DNA of 64,000 nt. Source: Oscheius tipulae (taxonomy: Eukaryota > Nematoda > Chromadorea > Rhabditida > Rhabditidae). Made by a program: the position numbers and the translations under genes. Location of the stretch: positions 8,580,501 to 8,644,500 of the forward strand of contig JASJZH010000005.1 in NCBI GenBank assembly GCA_037178975.1, given 5' to 3'. Positions 48,033 to 59,333 of the stretch are shown in pieces (within the stretch, counting starts at the first letter, position 1; the number at the start of each line of letters is the position of its first letter). The notes below the pieces were generated by a model. That model had not been told where the DNA came from. It saw nothing but the letters and a program-made list of their open reading frames with translations, and made no database searches.

Positions 48033-48436
48033 ATGCATGATACGAATCCGACCAAGAAGAAGACGTCGGATGCTGAGAAGAAGGCGATGACAAAGCCAAT
48101 GACGGCGAAGAAGAAGCCGTTCAGGAAGAAGCCGAGTCAGAAGTACACGCAGGATACCGTCTCGCAGTACCACTCGGACATAAACGAGGAGCTGGACATC
48201 CGGAAGAAATGGAAGATCTTCGAGACCGCGGAGGACGGGACCGCATATCGAAGCCCTTCCTCGTTCAGACGGAGCAGATCGCGTCCAAACTGAACAAGTT
48301 CAATGTGAAGGCGACTAGCTATTCGAAGGAGAGTTTCCACAAGAAATGCACGGAGCTCTGCAATCTGCCTCTCGCCCCGCCCACATTCCTGGACTCGGCT
48401 CTGAGCAAGGCAGGCCCCCTTATCTATATTCGTTGA
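48033..48436 (+). pseudogene. Lys-rich small protein gene with apparent -1 frameshift
   Basis: An ATG preceded by GTCGCCAG opens 86 codons. A Lys-rich basic N terminus (KKKTSDAEKKAMTKPMTAKK) is followed by TVSQYHSDINEELDIRKKWK. From about 48,209 a second overlapping frame continues with ordered-looking sequence (KPFLVQTEQIASKLNKFNVK and onward, about 60 residues) to TGA at 48,434-48,436. There is no GT-AG intron between the frames, so it is either a sequencing or real indel (pseudogene) or, less likely, programmed frameshifting. The family is not recognised. Codon composition in both parts looks coding (G/C third positions). Confidence 0.45.
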
Positions 48437-48662
48437 CACCTTCTTCCTTGTATGTTTGGTGTGATCTACCGACGGTAAACCACAGTAAAAGCTCTACCTC
48501 TGGGTAGACTACTAGGAGAGCTTTCCGAGTGCCATATCCTCTTGGGCACGCAGTTTTCGTTGTCAAGACAGTAGTTTTGAATTTCTCGAACACAACAGGC
48601 AGACACATTACCATCATTGCAAGACAGAACCATCAGCACTTAGACATTGACTCTCTGCTCAG

Positions 48663-48668
48663 TTTATT
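48663..48668 (-). terminator. AATAAA polyadenylation signal of the transthyretin-like gene
   Basis: Reads AATAAA on the minus strand, 20 bp after the TAG stop. Confidence 0.7.
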
Positions 48669-48688
48669 AGGGTACTCTCACAATCAGC

Positions 48689-49323
48689 CTAGGGCTTCCT
48701 AGCCTCGAACTTCTTGTCGTGCTTCTCACCAGGGAACTCGATCTGAATGTTGAGCGAGCCCAGGTCGTAGGTCTTCTTGGCCTTGGCTCCTAGAACGACA
48801 TAATCTTCAGGGACGTTGTAGGAGAACTTCCTGTAGCCGTTCTGCAAACATTGCTCAATATTCGAAGTGACCAGCTAAATTACCTTGTCAACCTTGCTTG
48901 CATCTTCATCACAGGAGTGGTAGAAAGTCAGAACAGGTTTCATATCGGTCTCGTTTAAGGGGAATCCGTTCGTGTTTCCTTCGAGGTGGAAGAGACCAGA
49001 AGGTCCGCTGAAGCCCTCGTCGATGATCTGGTCCAGTCCTATAAGGTTTAACGGTCTCTCTCTCACTCTCTGCCACTCAGTCTTTCTGTCACTGACTCAG
49101 TCTTTTTGTCTCTCTGTCACTCAGTCCTGTACCACTCTCTCTCTCTTTCTTTTCACTCACTGTCTTTCTTCTCCTGCTTCACCCGGAAGAGTCGAACCCG
49201 TACATTCTCGGCAGGCTTGGCTCCACAGAGCAGGATTCCCTTCGCTCCGACGGCATGCTTTCCGCTGCTCGGGGCAGTAGTCGCTACCACAATGGTCAAG
49301 AGAAGAAAGAGAAGGAGACGCAT
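48689..49323 (-). CDS. ttr: Transthyretin-like (TTR/TTL) secreted protein
   Basis: Three exons (49,161-49,323, 48,884-49,038, 48,689-48,841) total 471 nt, 156 residues. It has a signal peptide MRLLLFLLLTIVVATTA. The nematode transthyretin-like domain follows: AVGAKGILLCGAKPAENVRV, then IIDEGFSGPSGLFHLEGNT, PVLTFYHSCDED, KFSYNVPEDYV and LGSLNIQIEFPGE. The two cysteines (LLCG and HSCD) are the conserved disulfide pair. These small secreted proteins form one of the largest nematode-specific families; known members include TTR-52, an apoptotic-cell bridging protein. It lies 357 bp downstream of, and in the same direction as, the M13-like gene. Confidence 0.95.
49058..49160. repeat. (GTCTCT)n / (CACTCAGTCTTT)n tract
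   Basis: Fills the first intron of the transthyretin-like gene. Confidence 0.8.
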
Positions 49324-49680
49324 CGGAAAAATCAACAATTGGTCAAGATTGTGTGAAGGTCACTAGGCTTGGAAAGAGACTGGGAGGAGACGCTCGATTG
49401 ATGGGCGTCAGGTGTTTTTGGCTCGATTGTTTACAAATAGTTTATTGTGTGATATGGATTGGAAAGACATCGGACGACCTGAAGCAGTTTCAATAACAGA
49501 GGGCTATACACAAAGACGACGACTATAGATTGCGGAGGTGTTGGTGCAGTGATAGTGCATCGAGAAGAGTTTCGCGTTCGAGACCACAGAGTTCATCCTA
49601 AATTCGTCTCTAGATCACTATACCGCTCGTTCTGTTTCTCTGTCTCTGCGTCTCTCTGTCTTCCACTGTCAGTCTGTGTA

Positions 49681-52600
49681 CTATAAGAGTGCACGCAGTC
49701 CGAGCTGTCTCATCGCGAACATTAAGAAAACCCACATCGCCTCATATTCCGATCCCGGAATCTCTGCTTCCGTATTACAGAAAAGTGTTCCGAAGGCTGC
49801 GAGCATGGTCTGAACATTGTCAAGAGCCTCGAAGGCGGGAAGGGCCTTTTCGTCAAAGTTATGATTGTCCGTCTGCCATTTCTGATAGCCATAGAGAGCA
49901 GTCTTTAGACCGTCAGCCATTTCAACCGTATAGGTTAGGTCTCTCTAAAAAAAATGATTTGGCAAGGCTTTAATTGAAACACATCCTCTGCCAAAAAAGT
50001 GCTGTTCAAGAAGGTATTGATGAGCTTTCCGATGCTCTGCAAAGTAGTAGAGCAGGTGCAGGAGCTACAACTTTGCAGAACATCGGAATGCTGTCTTGAC
50101 CTCGAAAACTGCTATTTTTAGGGCAGGAATTTGTTTCTGTTTCTCTTACCACAATGTTCACGTTATTTCTCAAATCCGGATTCAGGAAAGACCTGTAGGT
50201 GTCCTCGAAGCACTGCTGCGGAGCTCTTTGGTCCATATGGTCCCAGAAAATCTGAAACACTTGTACAGTAATTGACAGAGTTCGAACCTTCGACATCATC
50301 TGCTGACTGACAGTGCCCAGAGTGCCGTAAACCACATCCCAAGGCACCTGCTCGCCCGGATAGACCAGTGGTTCCTGCAGAAAAGAGAGTGGGTAGAGAA
50401 GAGTCGAACTCCTGGGTTGGTAGACTATCGTGGGTATCAGGATCAAGAAGTCTGGAGCGTCATCCTTGTCCAGATGGGTACCCAGCTGACTCATGTCGTA
50501 GTCCCGTTGGGCTTTCAACGAGCTCGTGATCGAGTAGAAGTAGTCGCTCTGGTTGATTCGGAGCTAAAAACATACTAAATCTCAAAGAAAAAGTTTTGCC
50601 GCGCTCGGGATCCGAACCCGTTTCGTTTGCTTCCGTAGTCAGACCTCTCACCGACTGCGCCACGCGATAAAGGCTGGGCGCATTTTTTTTCGATAAACTT
50701 ACATCAGAAAACGGCCTCCAAACAAGATCCTCCTTCGTCTTTCGAGATGGGTATCCTACCAAGAAGGACAGTCGGTTGACCTCTACCAATGTCGACGGAG
50801 CGTACTGCCTATGACTGGCCAAGAAGTCTTTCTTCGATGCGTCCAAAAACTTTTGGACCTGAAGGAGTTTTTGGATTCGAAACAAAAGATTCGAGCCTTC
50901 GAGACGGGAACAGTCTGTTGAGCGATGTACATCTTTTCCACCGGTGTTAGGCCAGAAATGTCGCTAACACAGTCCCTCCAGCTGATATCCGAAGAGTTTT
51001 CGGGACTTTAGAGAGAAGCGATAGCTAAGAGGAAGCGGGATTTTTGATACCTGAACTGGGTGCGAGGGTCGTAGGAGTATCGACGGAGATTGAGCGCTGT
51101 AATGGATACCAGGTAGTTTGCCAGGGCTCTAGGAGTTGTCACAGACAGAATCTGTACAAGTTGCAGCAGGTATTCCATGTTCTGAATTGGATTTTTTAAA
51201 GAAATATGAATGTGAACCTCAATAGCAACAAGATCATCATTCGTCCATCGGAAGAGACTGGTCAAATGGGCATTAAACATCTCGGGGAAGTTGATCTGTG
51301 AGATAGTCGAAGACAGCTCTCCGATGGTCATGTAGGTGACATTGACAGGGAGTGTCGAGCGAGTTATCTGAATGAAAATGTCTGCACTCCCAGTCGACCT
51401 CTACAACTTTTCTACTTGTTCCAGCCAAGCGGTCTCATTGAAATCCGCAATCATTACCTGTGTCAACTGCTTTTTTTCCGTTTTTCTATATCAACTGCTT
51501 CTGTCAACTTTCATTAGGCAAGAATTCATTTAGCCGCTCGTACAGAATCCGACTTGTCTGGTTCCGTATTCGGACCTCTACATATATCCGACCTATATGT
51601 AACCGACTGCGCCACGCGACAAAGGTTGCGTGGGGGTTTCCTACCAGGGTTGGGCGAACAGTTCGTGTTCGTGTTCGAAGTGAGGCGAACACGAACCGAA
51701 CAGTTCGGGTTCGGAACCCGAACAGCCGATAGTCCGAACGTTCGTGTTCGGTTCGCATGCCGAACATAAAAATTGAAAATGTTCGGTGTTCGGGACCGAA
51801 CAGACTGTAGAAACCCGAACAAAATCCGAACATTTGGGTCCCGCAAGGATATCCACCGCCGTCGCGCCATTCAAATTTTTTTTGTGATTTTCGAACTTTA
51901 TCCTAATTTTTTTTCTTTCCTTTGTTGTTTTGCTCAATTTTGCCTTTTTTTGCAATATTCCCAGTGCATGTGCGTTTCAGAAGCCTTCCGCTAAACAAGA
52001 ATGTCGAAATATGCTCCATTTTTCGCAGTTGCTGCTGATGACAAGTTCACTCGCCTGTTATGTGATGAAAACATCCTAAAAAGGCAAAGCATCCGGATAA
52101 ATTCAAGAAGGTAAGCACTTTTAATTTTGAAAATTTTCTGGTTTTTTTAGATGAACGAGGATAGCGAAAAAAAAACTGCGAAAAAACGCAGGATGGATTT
52201 CACACTCCCTGGAACTCGTGTTCTTCCCGCTGTCACATCTATTCAAGTAAACCTTGTGACCCTCAGATGCGAAAAACAAACTTTAGCCGAAAATTAAAGA
52301 GGCCTTCATGAAGTGGGACACAAAGTCCCCAATGTCGATGAACATTGACCGTATTATCTCGTTGTTGATCGCAAAAGAAGCTTTACCGCTGTCCATTGTG
52401 GACTCGATCAATTTCCGCCAGCTTATAACAGCCATAAACCCACGATACCAGTTAGTTTTTGTCTTGAGTCTAAGTGGAACCTTTTTTTACAGAGTGCGCT
52501 CGCGGACCGTCTTTTCCGACAACATTCTTCCCTCTTTGCTCGCTGAAGCCAAGGCTATCATCAAGAAAGAGCTGAAGAATGCCGTTCTTTCCCTCACGCT

Positions 52601-55600
52601 CGATGGTTGGACGTCGAAAGACTGCAAAAAAAGTCTTATGGCTGTTACCGGTAAATCTTGTTGTTTCATCTAAAGTTTCGCTCAATTTACAGCACATTAC
52701 ATCCATAGTTCTACATTTGAGCCGCGCTGGATGGTTCTTGGTGCCGAACCTATGCTCACTACTCATACTGCTGATGATTACTTAGTTCTTCTGGAGAAAT
52801 TGTTGGAAGAGTACGAAATCGACAAGAACAATGTCTCTTTCTTGGTGAGAGACGGAGATAGCACCATGAATAAGCTGGCCAAATTATTCAAAAGACCTTC
52901 ATTCCACTGCTTCGCTCATAATATTCAACTTGTTAGTTACTTCCATCTCATTCATAACACTGAATTCAGGCTGTCAAAAGCTCGCTCGGGGTTGTGGTTT
53001 TGACGAAACCGTAGTGAAAATGAAAAAAGTAATTAAGAAGTTGTCGAAAAGCCAGAAGTCCCAGCTGGAGCTCGCAGCCAAACTTATGGAAATCGATCTC
53101 AAGCCGCACCAGTTGAAAAAGGTACGTTCCACCTTTTTTCAAATGTTACACTCTTTTTCAGGCAACACCAGTGCGCTGGTCAAGTCTCTATGCAGTGATT
53201 GACAGCTTCATTGTTTTGAAGCCTGGAATTATCGCTTTCCAAGTGGATCAAAGAGACGAGAACTTGATGATTCAAGGAAGCGAATGGAGTATACTTTCTG
53301 ACGTCCTCACACTGCTCAAACCAATTGCTGAAGCAACCACTGCCATCCAAAGCCGTTTTGAGGCCCCAGCCAGCGTGATTATCCCTATTGCGAGAGTTCT
53401 CCAGAGTTTGTTTGCTACTGCAAGTTCGCAAACGGAAAGTTTTGTTCAAAAAGCTCAGTAAGCCACCTAGTTTTTTAAAACACGAAAAAAAATTTAGAAA
53501 ATCACTCCATGATGAACTTGAAAGCCGTTTTGACAAGTACCACTATGACGAAAACCTTCAACTAGCTACTGCTGTAGATCCCAGATTCCGAGGTACCTAC
53601 AATGTGGTTCATCCGAAGGTTTGTCTTTCGGTTTGCTGGAAACCTTAGTATTTAGGAACTTCTCGCCGAAAAAATCTACCAAACGCTTCTGAATGGAGAA
53701 AAAATTGACGATATCATTCCACAGTCTCCTCCCGCTGATTCTAGTGTTCCGGACCTATTTGACGCCTTTGTACGCGCTCACGGAGATAGAGTGATGCCAA
53801 ATCCCGAAATGCCAGCAAGTGAAAAACGAAAAATGGCCGAAAAAGTTAGCTCTTTGATTAAAAACATGTAACTTTCGTCGCAGGAGGCTGAATTATTCTT
53901 CTCCAGGCGTCCAGACAAAAATCTCGACCCCTATACCTTCTGGCAAGATGAAGGAAACCGTTCCCGATTTCCGAACATTCGAAAGATCGCCAGCTCGATT
54001 TTATGTGCACCTTCTACTAGCAGCGAGTCGGAAAGAGTGTTCTCAGCAGCTCGGCTCATTGCAACGGACCTCCGCAACCGTCTGTCTCCTGATACATTGA
54101 AAATGTTGTTGTTCGTTAATGTTAATAGTCATTTGCTTCAGAATGGTTAGTTTTTCTGTGGCTAAACCGTTTTCTGTCCTTTTATGTTATCATTATCTTG
54201 ATGAATTCTTACAGAAGCAGTTACAATAAAACAAATCTTTGCTCAATGTTCGCATTATGTTCGTGTTCGCATGTTCGCGAACACGAACATTAGGGTCCCG
54301 AACAGTTCGTGTTCGGTTCGCATACCGAACAGAAGTGCGCTGTTCGGTTCGGGTTCAGTTCGGACCGAAAATTGTGACTGCCTGTTCGGTTCGTGTTTAG
54401 GTAAAATTTCGCTGTTCGCCCAACCCTGTTTCCTACTCGCTACTCGAACTGAATTCAGAAACTTGCATTGGAAAACGAATCACAAGAGAGACAAAGTATA
54501 TTGATGATTGTCATCTTACCAGCTCCTTCCTTGCTGGGTTACTTAGGTCTCTTTTCAAGCAGCTTAAATAGACATTTTGTCAAGGCTCGTCGGATGCCTT
54601 CGGATGTAAGAGTCGCATCTTTTGACAGGACGTGGCATGCCACTTTTGATTCGAAGTTACGCACAGAAGCACAAGGCCACTCCAACAGGCATCTATCCTT
54701 ACCCTGTCGATCTCGACGAAGAGGAATGCCACCTCATCCAGCTGGTCCTCAACCTCTTTCGGATCCCTCATGATCTGACGCGAGACCATGTCATTCAAAA
54801 GATTCTGCCGGATGGACAGCTGAAGAAGTGCATCGATTTCGTTTGGGCTCGGATTGGCCAGACGGATCAGTTCCTCCCGGAGAGGATCCAGCAGGGGACG
54901 GAGGTTCGGTGATCGGAGCTGAGTGGTTTTTACTGATGGGACTATGGACTGTACCTGAAGAATGAGCTTGCTCTTGTCATTCGGATGGACGTCTCTCCCG
55001 TAAACAACCAGAGGGTAGTCTCCCCCAAACCAGTCCAAAATCCCATTATGCCTCTCCCAACTGCAAACGGATTAATCACTCAAAGTGTTTATCTCCGCGT
55101 AGCCACTTATGTGTGGCCTACAGTAATCCAACTCACTTGTAACTCTCGGGTCGAAAGTCGCATCCTGTTATGATCGGCCCACATGGAAAGTTTCGGAGGA
55201 GATCGAGCAGTGGGTAGCCGCCAACATTAGCTCGGGCTGGAGCGTCCATACAGGCCGAGAAGACAGCCTTGGCTAGTCGTTCACTCCTCAAGCCGACTTC
55301 GGGTGAGTTTGAGAGAAGACCTAGAATGTTGTTATAAGGTGAGAGACAGAGAGATATAGAAACAGAGTTTGCACGCAAACGCCGCCTGAAAATCACACAC
55401 TTTCTCCGAACTTACTTCATGCCATTCGATAAGAAGACAGATGATATAGCATGAGACAGCCCAAGGGCGGAAGCGAGAAGGGAGTTATAGAGAGAGGAAG
55501 ATAGAGCAATAGAGATAGAGAGACAGAAAGAGACAGAGACAGAACTAACCGTATACTGATCGAGAGACGGCTTCTCGCTGCTGATCCAAAAAGTTCTGCT

Positions 55601-56822
55601 GCTTGTCCTTGGTCATACTATGGAATTTGCCACACGCATAGCGATAGAAGTTGTCACACGGCGGAATGGTGTCGTCCATGTAGGAAGACATTCGGAATGC
55701 TGTCAAGATTTTTCATCGGTCTTATTCGGATTACCTGTGTGAATGCACTGCTTACTGCTACAGACATGCGGCTGTTTGCCCAGATTCGAGAATCCGTCTG
55801 AGGTGATAGCCCACACGATGAACAAGGCTATGGAGAGCATCAGAAAAACCACGAAAAGCAGGGCCAGCCACATTGTGCATCGAGAACATCCCCTGAAAAT
55901 CTACCTTCGGTCAGGAGGGGTCCATGGCCAGTCGGCGGATTACGGTGCACGATTAGACACAAGTGGGCAAATAGTACTAATGGACGGATGGACACACGAC
56001 CAAATTCATCCCAGTCTACCGTATGCATAGACTTATCCAAATGGTTTCAAGGGTAAATCTCAGTGTTGCAAGTCTAAAATTTCAGTCTGCCGAGACAATA
56101 TGGGCGCAAACTATTGGGTGAGGAAACAGAGACCTTTTTGGGTCCAAAACAGCCTATTTGAACTTTTTAGATTTTGCCAAGTTGCAGAACAGATCAAGAG
56201 CTACAACTTTGCAGAATATTGAAAAGCCCGAAAAAATGTTTTGGGACCCAAGTCGGGGTTCGCTGCGCTAAAGATGTCTCGACGCGCACTTGCCAATTTT
56301 CGGGTCCAAAAACGCATTTTCGAGCTTTCCGATGTTCTGCAAAGTTTTAGCCCTTGTTCAGCGCTACATCTTTGTAGGACATTGAAAAGCTCAAAAAAGC
56401 CGTCTTGGCTCCGAAAAATCGCGTAGAAGACAAATGTTTTTGGGAAGGCGCTCGCGTACTCAACGTATTCTCTCAAACTATGACTGTTTTCAATTTCCGA
56501 AAGTTCCCACCCGACTCTTCTGTAGCTGAATGGAGGTGTAGGAAATGGAATCCTTCTGGGAGAGAGTTGTTTCGGTGTCTCGGTAGGCGTATGTTCGGAG
56601 AAGGCTTCGGCCGGGACTGCCCTGACCTCTAGAATACTGTCGTCGGGCGGGATGACCCCCTGAGCATGTCGCATCTCTGAATCCTCTAACTGTACTGTTT
56701 TCAGAAACAAGGATACCTTCAGAATCCGGTCCGAGAGACATATCGGAGCCATGCTCGGCAATTGGCGGGAGACCATCAGGTGGCGGCGAGGGCAGGGGCG
56801 AAGAGGCCGGATCAGAGTACAT
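49681..56822 (-). CDS. nep: M13 neprilysin-like ectoprotein lacking the zinc site
   Basis: A type II membrane protein. It has a Pro/Ser-rich cytosolic N terminus (from about 56,822), one membrane helix (MWLALLFVVFLMLSIALFIV, about 55,850), then the M13 ectodomain: C-x4-C, DDTIPPCDNFYRYACGKF, SACMD and PLLDLLRNFPCGPIITGCDF. It continues with SERLAKAV, RALANYLVSITALNLRRY, YPLSFLQEPL and a short C terminus with KTALYGYQKW. The catalytic HExxH position reads QQMMS (VYGTLGTVSQQMMSK) and the ENIAD motif reads VEMAD, so both His and the Glu ligand are gone: a predicted pseudopeptidase. Intron 51,458-54,702 carries a hAT transposon in antisense. N-terminal start is uncertain; an overlapping open frame continues upstream to 57,244. 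Confidence 0.9.
50028..50092. repeat. Dispersed hairpin repeat, copy 12
   Basis: CCGATGCTCTGCAAAGTAGT, loop, then CTACAACTTTGCAGAACATC; intron of the M13-like gene. Confidence 0.8.
50600..50672 (-). repeat. tRNA-derived sequence
   Basis: The minus strand reads GCGTGGCGCAGTCGGTGAGA (A-box) and GGGTTCGGATCCCG (B-box). It lies in an M13-like gene intron and is close kin to 51,540-51,622. Confidence 0.6.
51540..51622 (-). repeat. tRNA-derived sequence beside the hAT element
   Basis: The minus strand reads GTCGCGTGGCGCAGTCGGTT then a decayed B-box GTCGGATTCTG. It lies 22 bp left of the hAT element. Confidence 0.55.
51645..54428 (+). mobile_element. Complete hAT-superfamily DNA transposon (2,784 bp)
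   Basis: Terminal inverted repeats CAGGGTTGGGCGAACAG (51,645) and CTGTTCGCCCAACCCTG (ending 54,428) are perfect over 17 bp. They are flanked by identical 8-bp target duplications TTTCCTAC (51,637-51,644 and 54,429-54,436). Subterminal regions hold many GTTCG/CGAAC repeats in both orientations. Eight-bp duplications and this terminus are diagnostic of hAT. Perfect ends and duplication imply a recent insertion. It sits in an intron of the minus-strand M13-like gene. Confidence 0.97.
52001..54150 (+). CDS. hAT transposase
   Basis: Start ATG at 52,001 (MSKYAPFFAVAADDKFTRLL), with several short introns. Recognisable transposase blocks: LPLSIVDSINFRQL with INPRYQ (about 52,380-52,450), then the catalytic-core start LTLDGWTSKDCKKSLMAVT (52,590-52,650). 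HYIHSSTFEPRWMVLGAE, FLVRDGDSTMNKLAKLF and FHCFAHNIQL follow. The hAT dimerisation domain near the C terminus reads PSTSSESERVFSAARLIATD and RNRLSPDTLKMLLFVN, ending at TAG 54,148-54,150. An N-terminal BED zinc finger is not clear; the first exon keeps only one cysteine in frame. The exon around 52,970-53,130 is in frame after splicing, so the gene may be functional, but each junction needs RNA support. Confidence 0.9.
55333..55550. repeat. Dispersed (AGAGACAG)n tracts in M13-like introns
   Basis: Two purine tracts (about 55,333-55,370 and 55,480-55,550) lie within one intron. Confidence 0.8.
56163..56225. repeat. Dispersed hairpin repeat, copy 13
   Basis: GATTTTGCCAAGTTGCAGAA, loop, then CTACAACTTTGCAGAATATT; left arm decayed. 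Confidence 0.65.
56329..56393. repeat. Dispersed hairpin repeat, copy 14
   Basis: CCGATGTTCTGCAAAGTTTT, loop with CCTTGTTCAGCG, then CTACATCTTTGTAGGACATT; 105 bp from copy 13. Confidence 0.7.
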
Positions 56823-58163
56823 GTCCTCAGGCCATGGGATGGTACTACCAGATAAGGACAGGATTCAAAGACTCGTGGAAGCCACCTGATTGAGGGGCGA
56901 TCCTTAATGAAAACACGAGCACCGGCGTGCAAACAGACTGACACCGTCCAGCCAATGAGACACAGAGCCGGCATAGAGGCCAGTCCCCCACATTGGGGTC
57001 CGCTCGAGAAAAAACGTCTGCCAGGGTGCAAGCTATCCGGTCGGGAAACCTCAAGATACAACATAGTGTATAAAATGGCTCTGCTGGTAGGATTTTCACC
57101 GTCCAGGTTCGTCTCTATCAGATCGACTCTTCTTCTTCGAAATGTTTTGTCAAAACGTGACTGTTCGGACAAGAGATGTGTTCCAAGCTGAGCATTGGCT
57201 ACTTTTTCTCGAATAAACTTGACTTTCTCCATGCTACTGTTCATTACCAGCTGCCAACGGCACTTTGCTCATGGCTTAGTATTGATCACAGGCGGCTGCG
57301 CCGCTTCCCTAGTAGCAGTTTCCTTCGCAGCTGTCTTGTCCTCTTGTCTCTTGACACGAAATAATATGTCAACGTTTTTCGGTATTAGTATTGACATGCA
57401 ATTGTGCGGACACCGTGACAGACGGCTACTCCATGTCCAATTTCCTCTCATTGTCAGTCGGTAGTTTCCTGTCTCTACACTTGTCCAGAAACTATTCATT
57501 GACAATCTTTCTTTTCAAATCTCCACTTTCTAAGTCTTTCTGCCTTGACTTTAGACACAATCCCTTCGGCTGAAAGAAGAGAAACCCCGAGAAAATAGCT
57601 CATAGCTGACAAAATCTAAGTTACGTTGGATCAAAGGAAAATTCCGCACTAAAAAACGGGCGCGCAGTTTGAAAATTTTGTACATCACCTTGCTAAATTT
57701 CCGTGTCTTCGTCTAGTCATTTCGAGCCCCTTCCATCACATTTTTCGCCTAACTTTCAGCTCAGAATCAGTGCCAACCTGATGTTTACTATCTTCTGCTA
57801 CGATTTTACAACAAGAAATGGCTTAATACGGTGAAAGCTCGTGAAAGTCTTAGAAAAAGATATACAACCAACATTGCTCCTATCTCATCAGCTTTTCGAT
57901 CTCTTTACATTTCTATCATTTTCATTGTCGATATGGAATACATCCGTCTCATCTGACCAGCGAGTGCCTATTCTAGCTGATTCCGCCGCCAAATTCGAGA
58001 ATCAAACTCTCCCGTTCATAGAGGTTAGGTTTTTTGTCGATTTTTCTCACAAAGTTTTCAGAAGCCGCTGCCAGCTGTTACCTACTCACCTAAAAGTACG
58101 GTGAAACAACAGCTGGAGCTTTGATGGAGCTTCGGCATGCCATAAACTCTACGGACCACGAAA
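56823..58163. other. 1.3-kb region upstream of the M13-like gene
   Basis: The minus frame stays open from 57,244 into the M13-like first exons and includes a hydrophobic stretch (PALCLIGWTVSVCLHAG). It could be an alternative first exon, but composition is not clearly coding. Plus-strand exon-like pieces at 57,960-58,123 are listed separately. Confidence 0.4.
57960..58123 (+). other. Possible exon pair of an unidentified small gene
   Basis: After a CCAG acceptor, a frame reads RVPILADSAAKFENQTLPFI, spliced in phase 0 across a 38-nt intron (GTTAGG...TTTCAG) to KPLPAVTYSPKSTVKQQLEL and TGA at about 58,121-58,123. No upstream start was found. The 40-bp gap to the next small gene would suit a polycistronic unit. 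Confidence 0.35.
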
Positions 58164-58370
58164 ATGAGCGATCAGATTGAGATGGCTCGAACAGTAAGCA
58201 AAGTTGAGGATCTCATCAGCGAGCGAATTGCCTCCAAAGTATCGGTCTGTTCCACTATTTTTTGGTGAAAAAGCATCTGGATTCAGTTTTTGAGTATGCT
58301 GAGAAGGCACCACAAACACATTTTGGCTGCTAGAGCCGTCTTGAGGAGCCGAGAGGCCGTAGAAGATTGA
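58164..58370 (+). CDS. 52-residue two-exon small protein
   Basis: Exon 1 (58,164-58,238; MSDQIEMARTVSKVEDLISE...) joins exon 2 (58,287-58,370) in phase 0 across a 48-nt GT-AG intron. The product is 52 residues, helical and basic, with a His/Arg-rich centre (RRHHKH) and ends AVEDstop. AATAAA at 58,416-58,421, 46 bp after the stop, supports a real gene. No family is recognised. There is no signal peptide or membrane helix. Confidence 0.6.
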
Positions 58371-58415
58371 GAAAGAGTTCAGAGCTGTGAAAACATACAA
58401 ATTATCTGCCGCTGT

Positions 58416-58421
58416 AATAAA
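58416..58421 (+). terminator. AATAAA polyadenylation signal of the 52-residue gene
   Basis: Canonical hexamer in correct orientation and spacing. Confidence 0.6.
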
Positions 58422-59333
58422 CCCTACTTTTTTCTCCTTGCTTACTGTTCTTCTATGTTTGCATCAGATTTTACCTAGAAAACTTTTATACTTCTGTAGT
58501 AGCTAACACTCGTTCAGAAAGATGCTTGTAGCTTGTAAAATGCGTCAGAAATTGTTCTGAAAGACCATCTCAATCGACTTTGCGTTTATCACGAATCATG
58601 GTCTACGTGTGTCTATTTTTTGAAACTTCTCTCGTCCCAAAAGGTTTTCTAACACGTCAAAATCGATAAACGTAGTTCCGATGAATATTGATGGGTAGGA
58701 GCAAGCAAGACCTCTCGGTTTTTTAAGGAACGGTGCAAGTTGTGGTTTTCATCTTAACCAGCGCGCTGTTTACGCAAGCATTGCGCGTTCCAAACAATTC
58801 TGTAACGAAGTATGTTTTGTTTACTATTTTTTGGTTAATCTTGCTAGATATTTTCGGCTAAGCTTACCTCTAAACATGTAAATAGGAAACTGGACAAATT
58901 ATCGATTTTTTCCGTCCTGAATGCCATCAAAATGCTGCCAAACGCCTATATTTTCAGCATTACTTGCTTATAACCTATTGCTAATCTTCCTATAAACTTT
59001 GAGTAACTTCTTCTCGGCAGGATGCCGCTAAATTCGAGCGGTGGTATTATCTTTTAGTTCGTATTCTCCTATATTTCTTGTTATTCAAGTTTACTCATTT
59101 TTCCTACCCAGAATGTCACTGAAAACTCATGAAAGACACAATTTTACCCTGGAAGCTTATCAATCTCTCAGTATGCTTCTCGCCGACTTTTCCTCTCCAA
59201 ATTGCCACGGACACTTGAGCAATTTTGCCTGTAACTTGCTGCTAACCCTAAGAAGGTCCCTTTTATAACCGAACTTTGACCCTAACATCTTGTTTTCCTA
59301 ATATGCAAACTTACTAACTTTTCCCCTTGCAGA
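58422..59333. other. Intergenic region upstream of ZNHIT1
   Basis: AT-rich, with no gene recognised. The motif GAATGYCAYYRAAAA recurs at about 58,919, 59,111 and the true ZNHIT1 start (59,333), suggesting decayed duplications of the 5' end. CCTTGCAG ends at 59,332 as a probable trans-splice acceptor. Confidence 0.45.
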
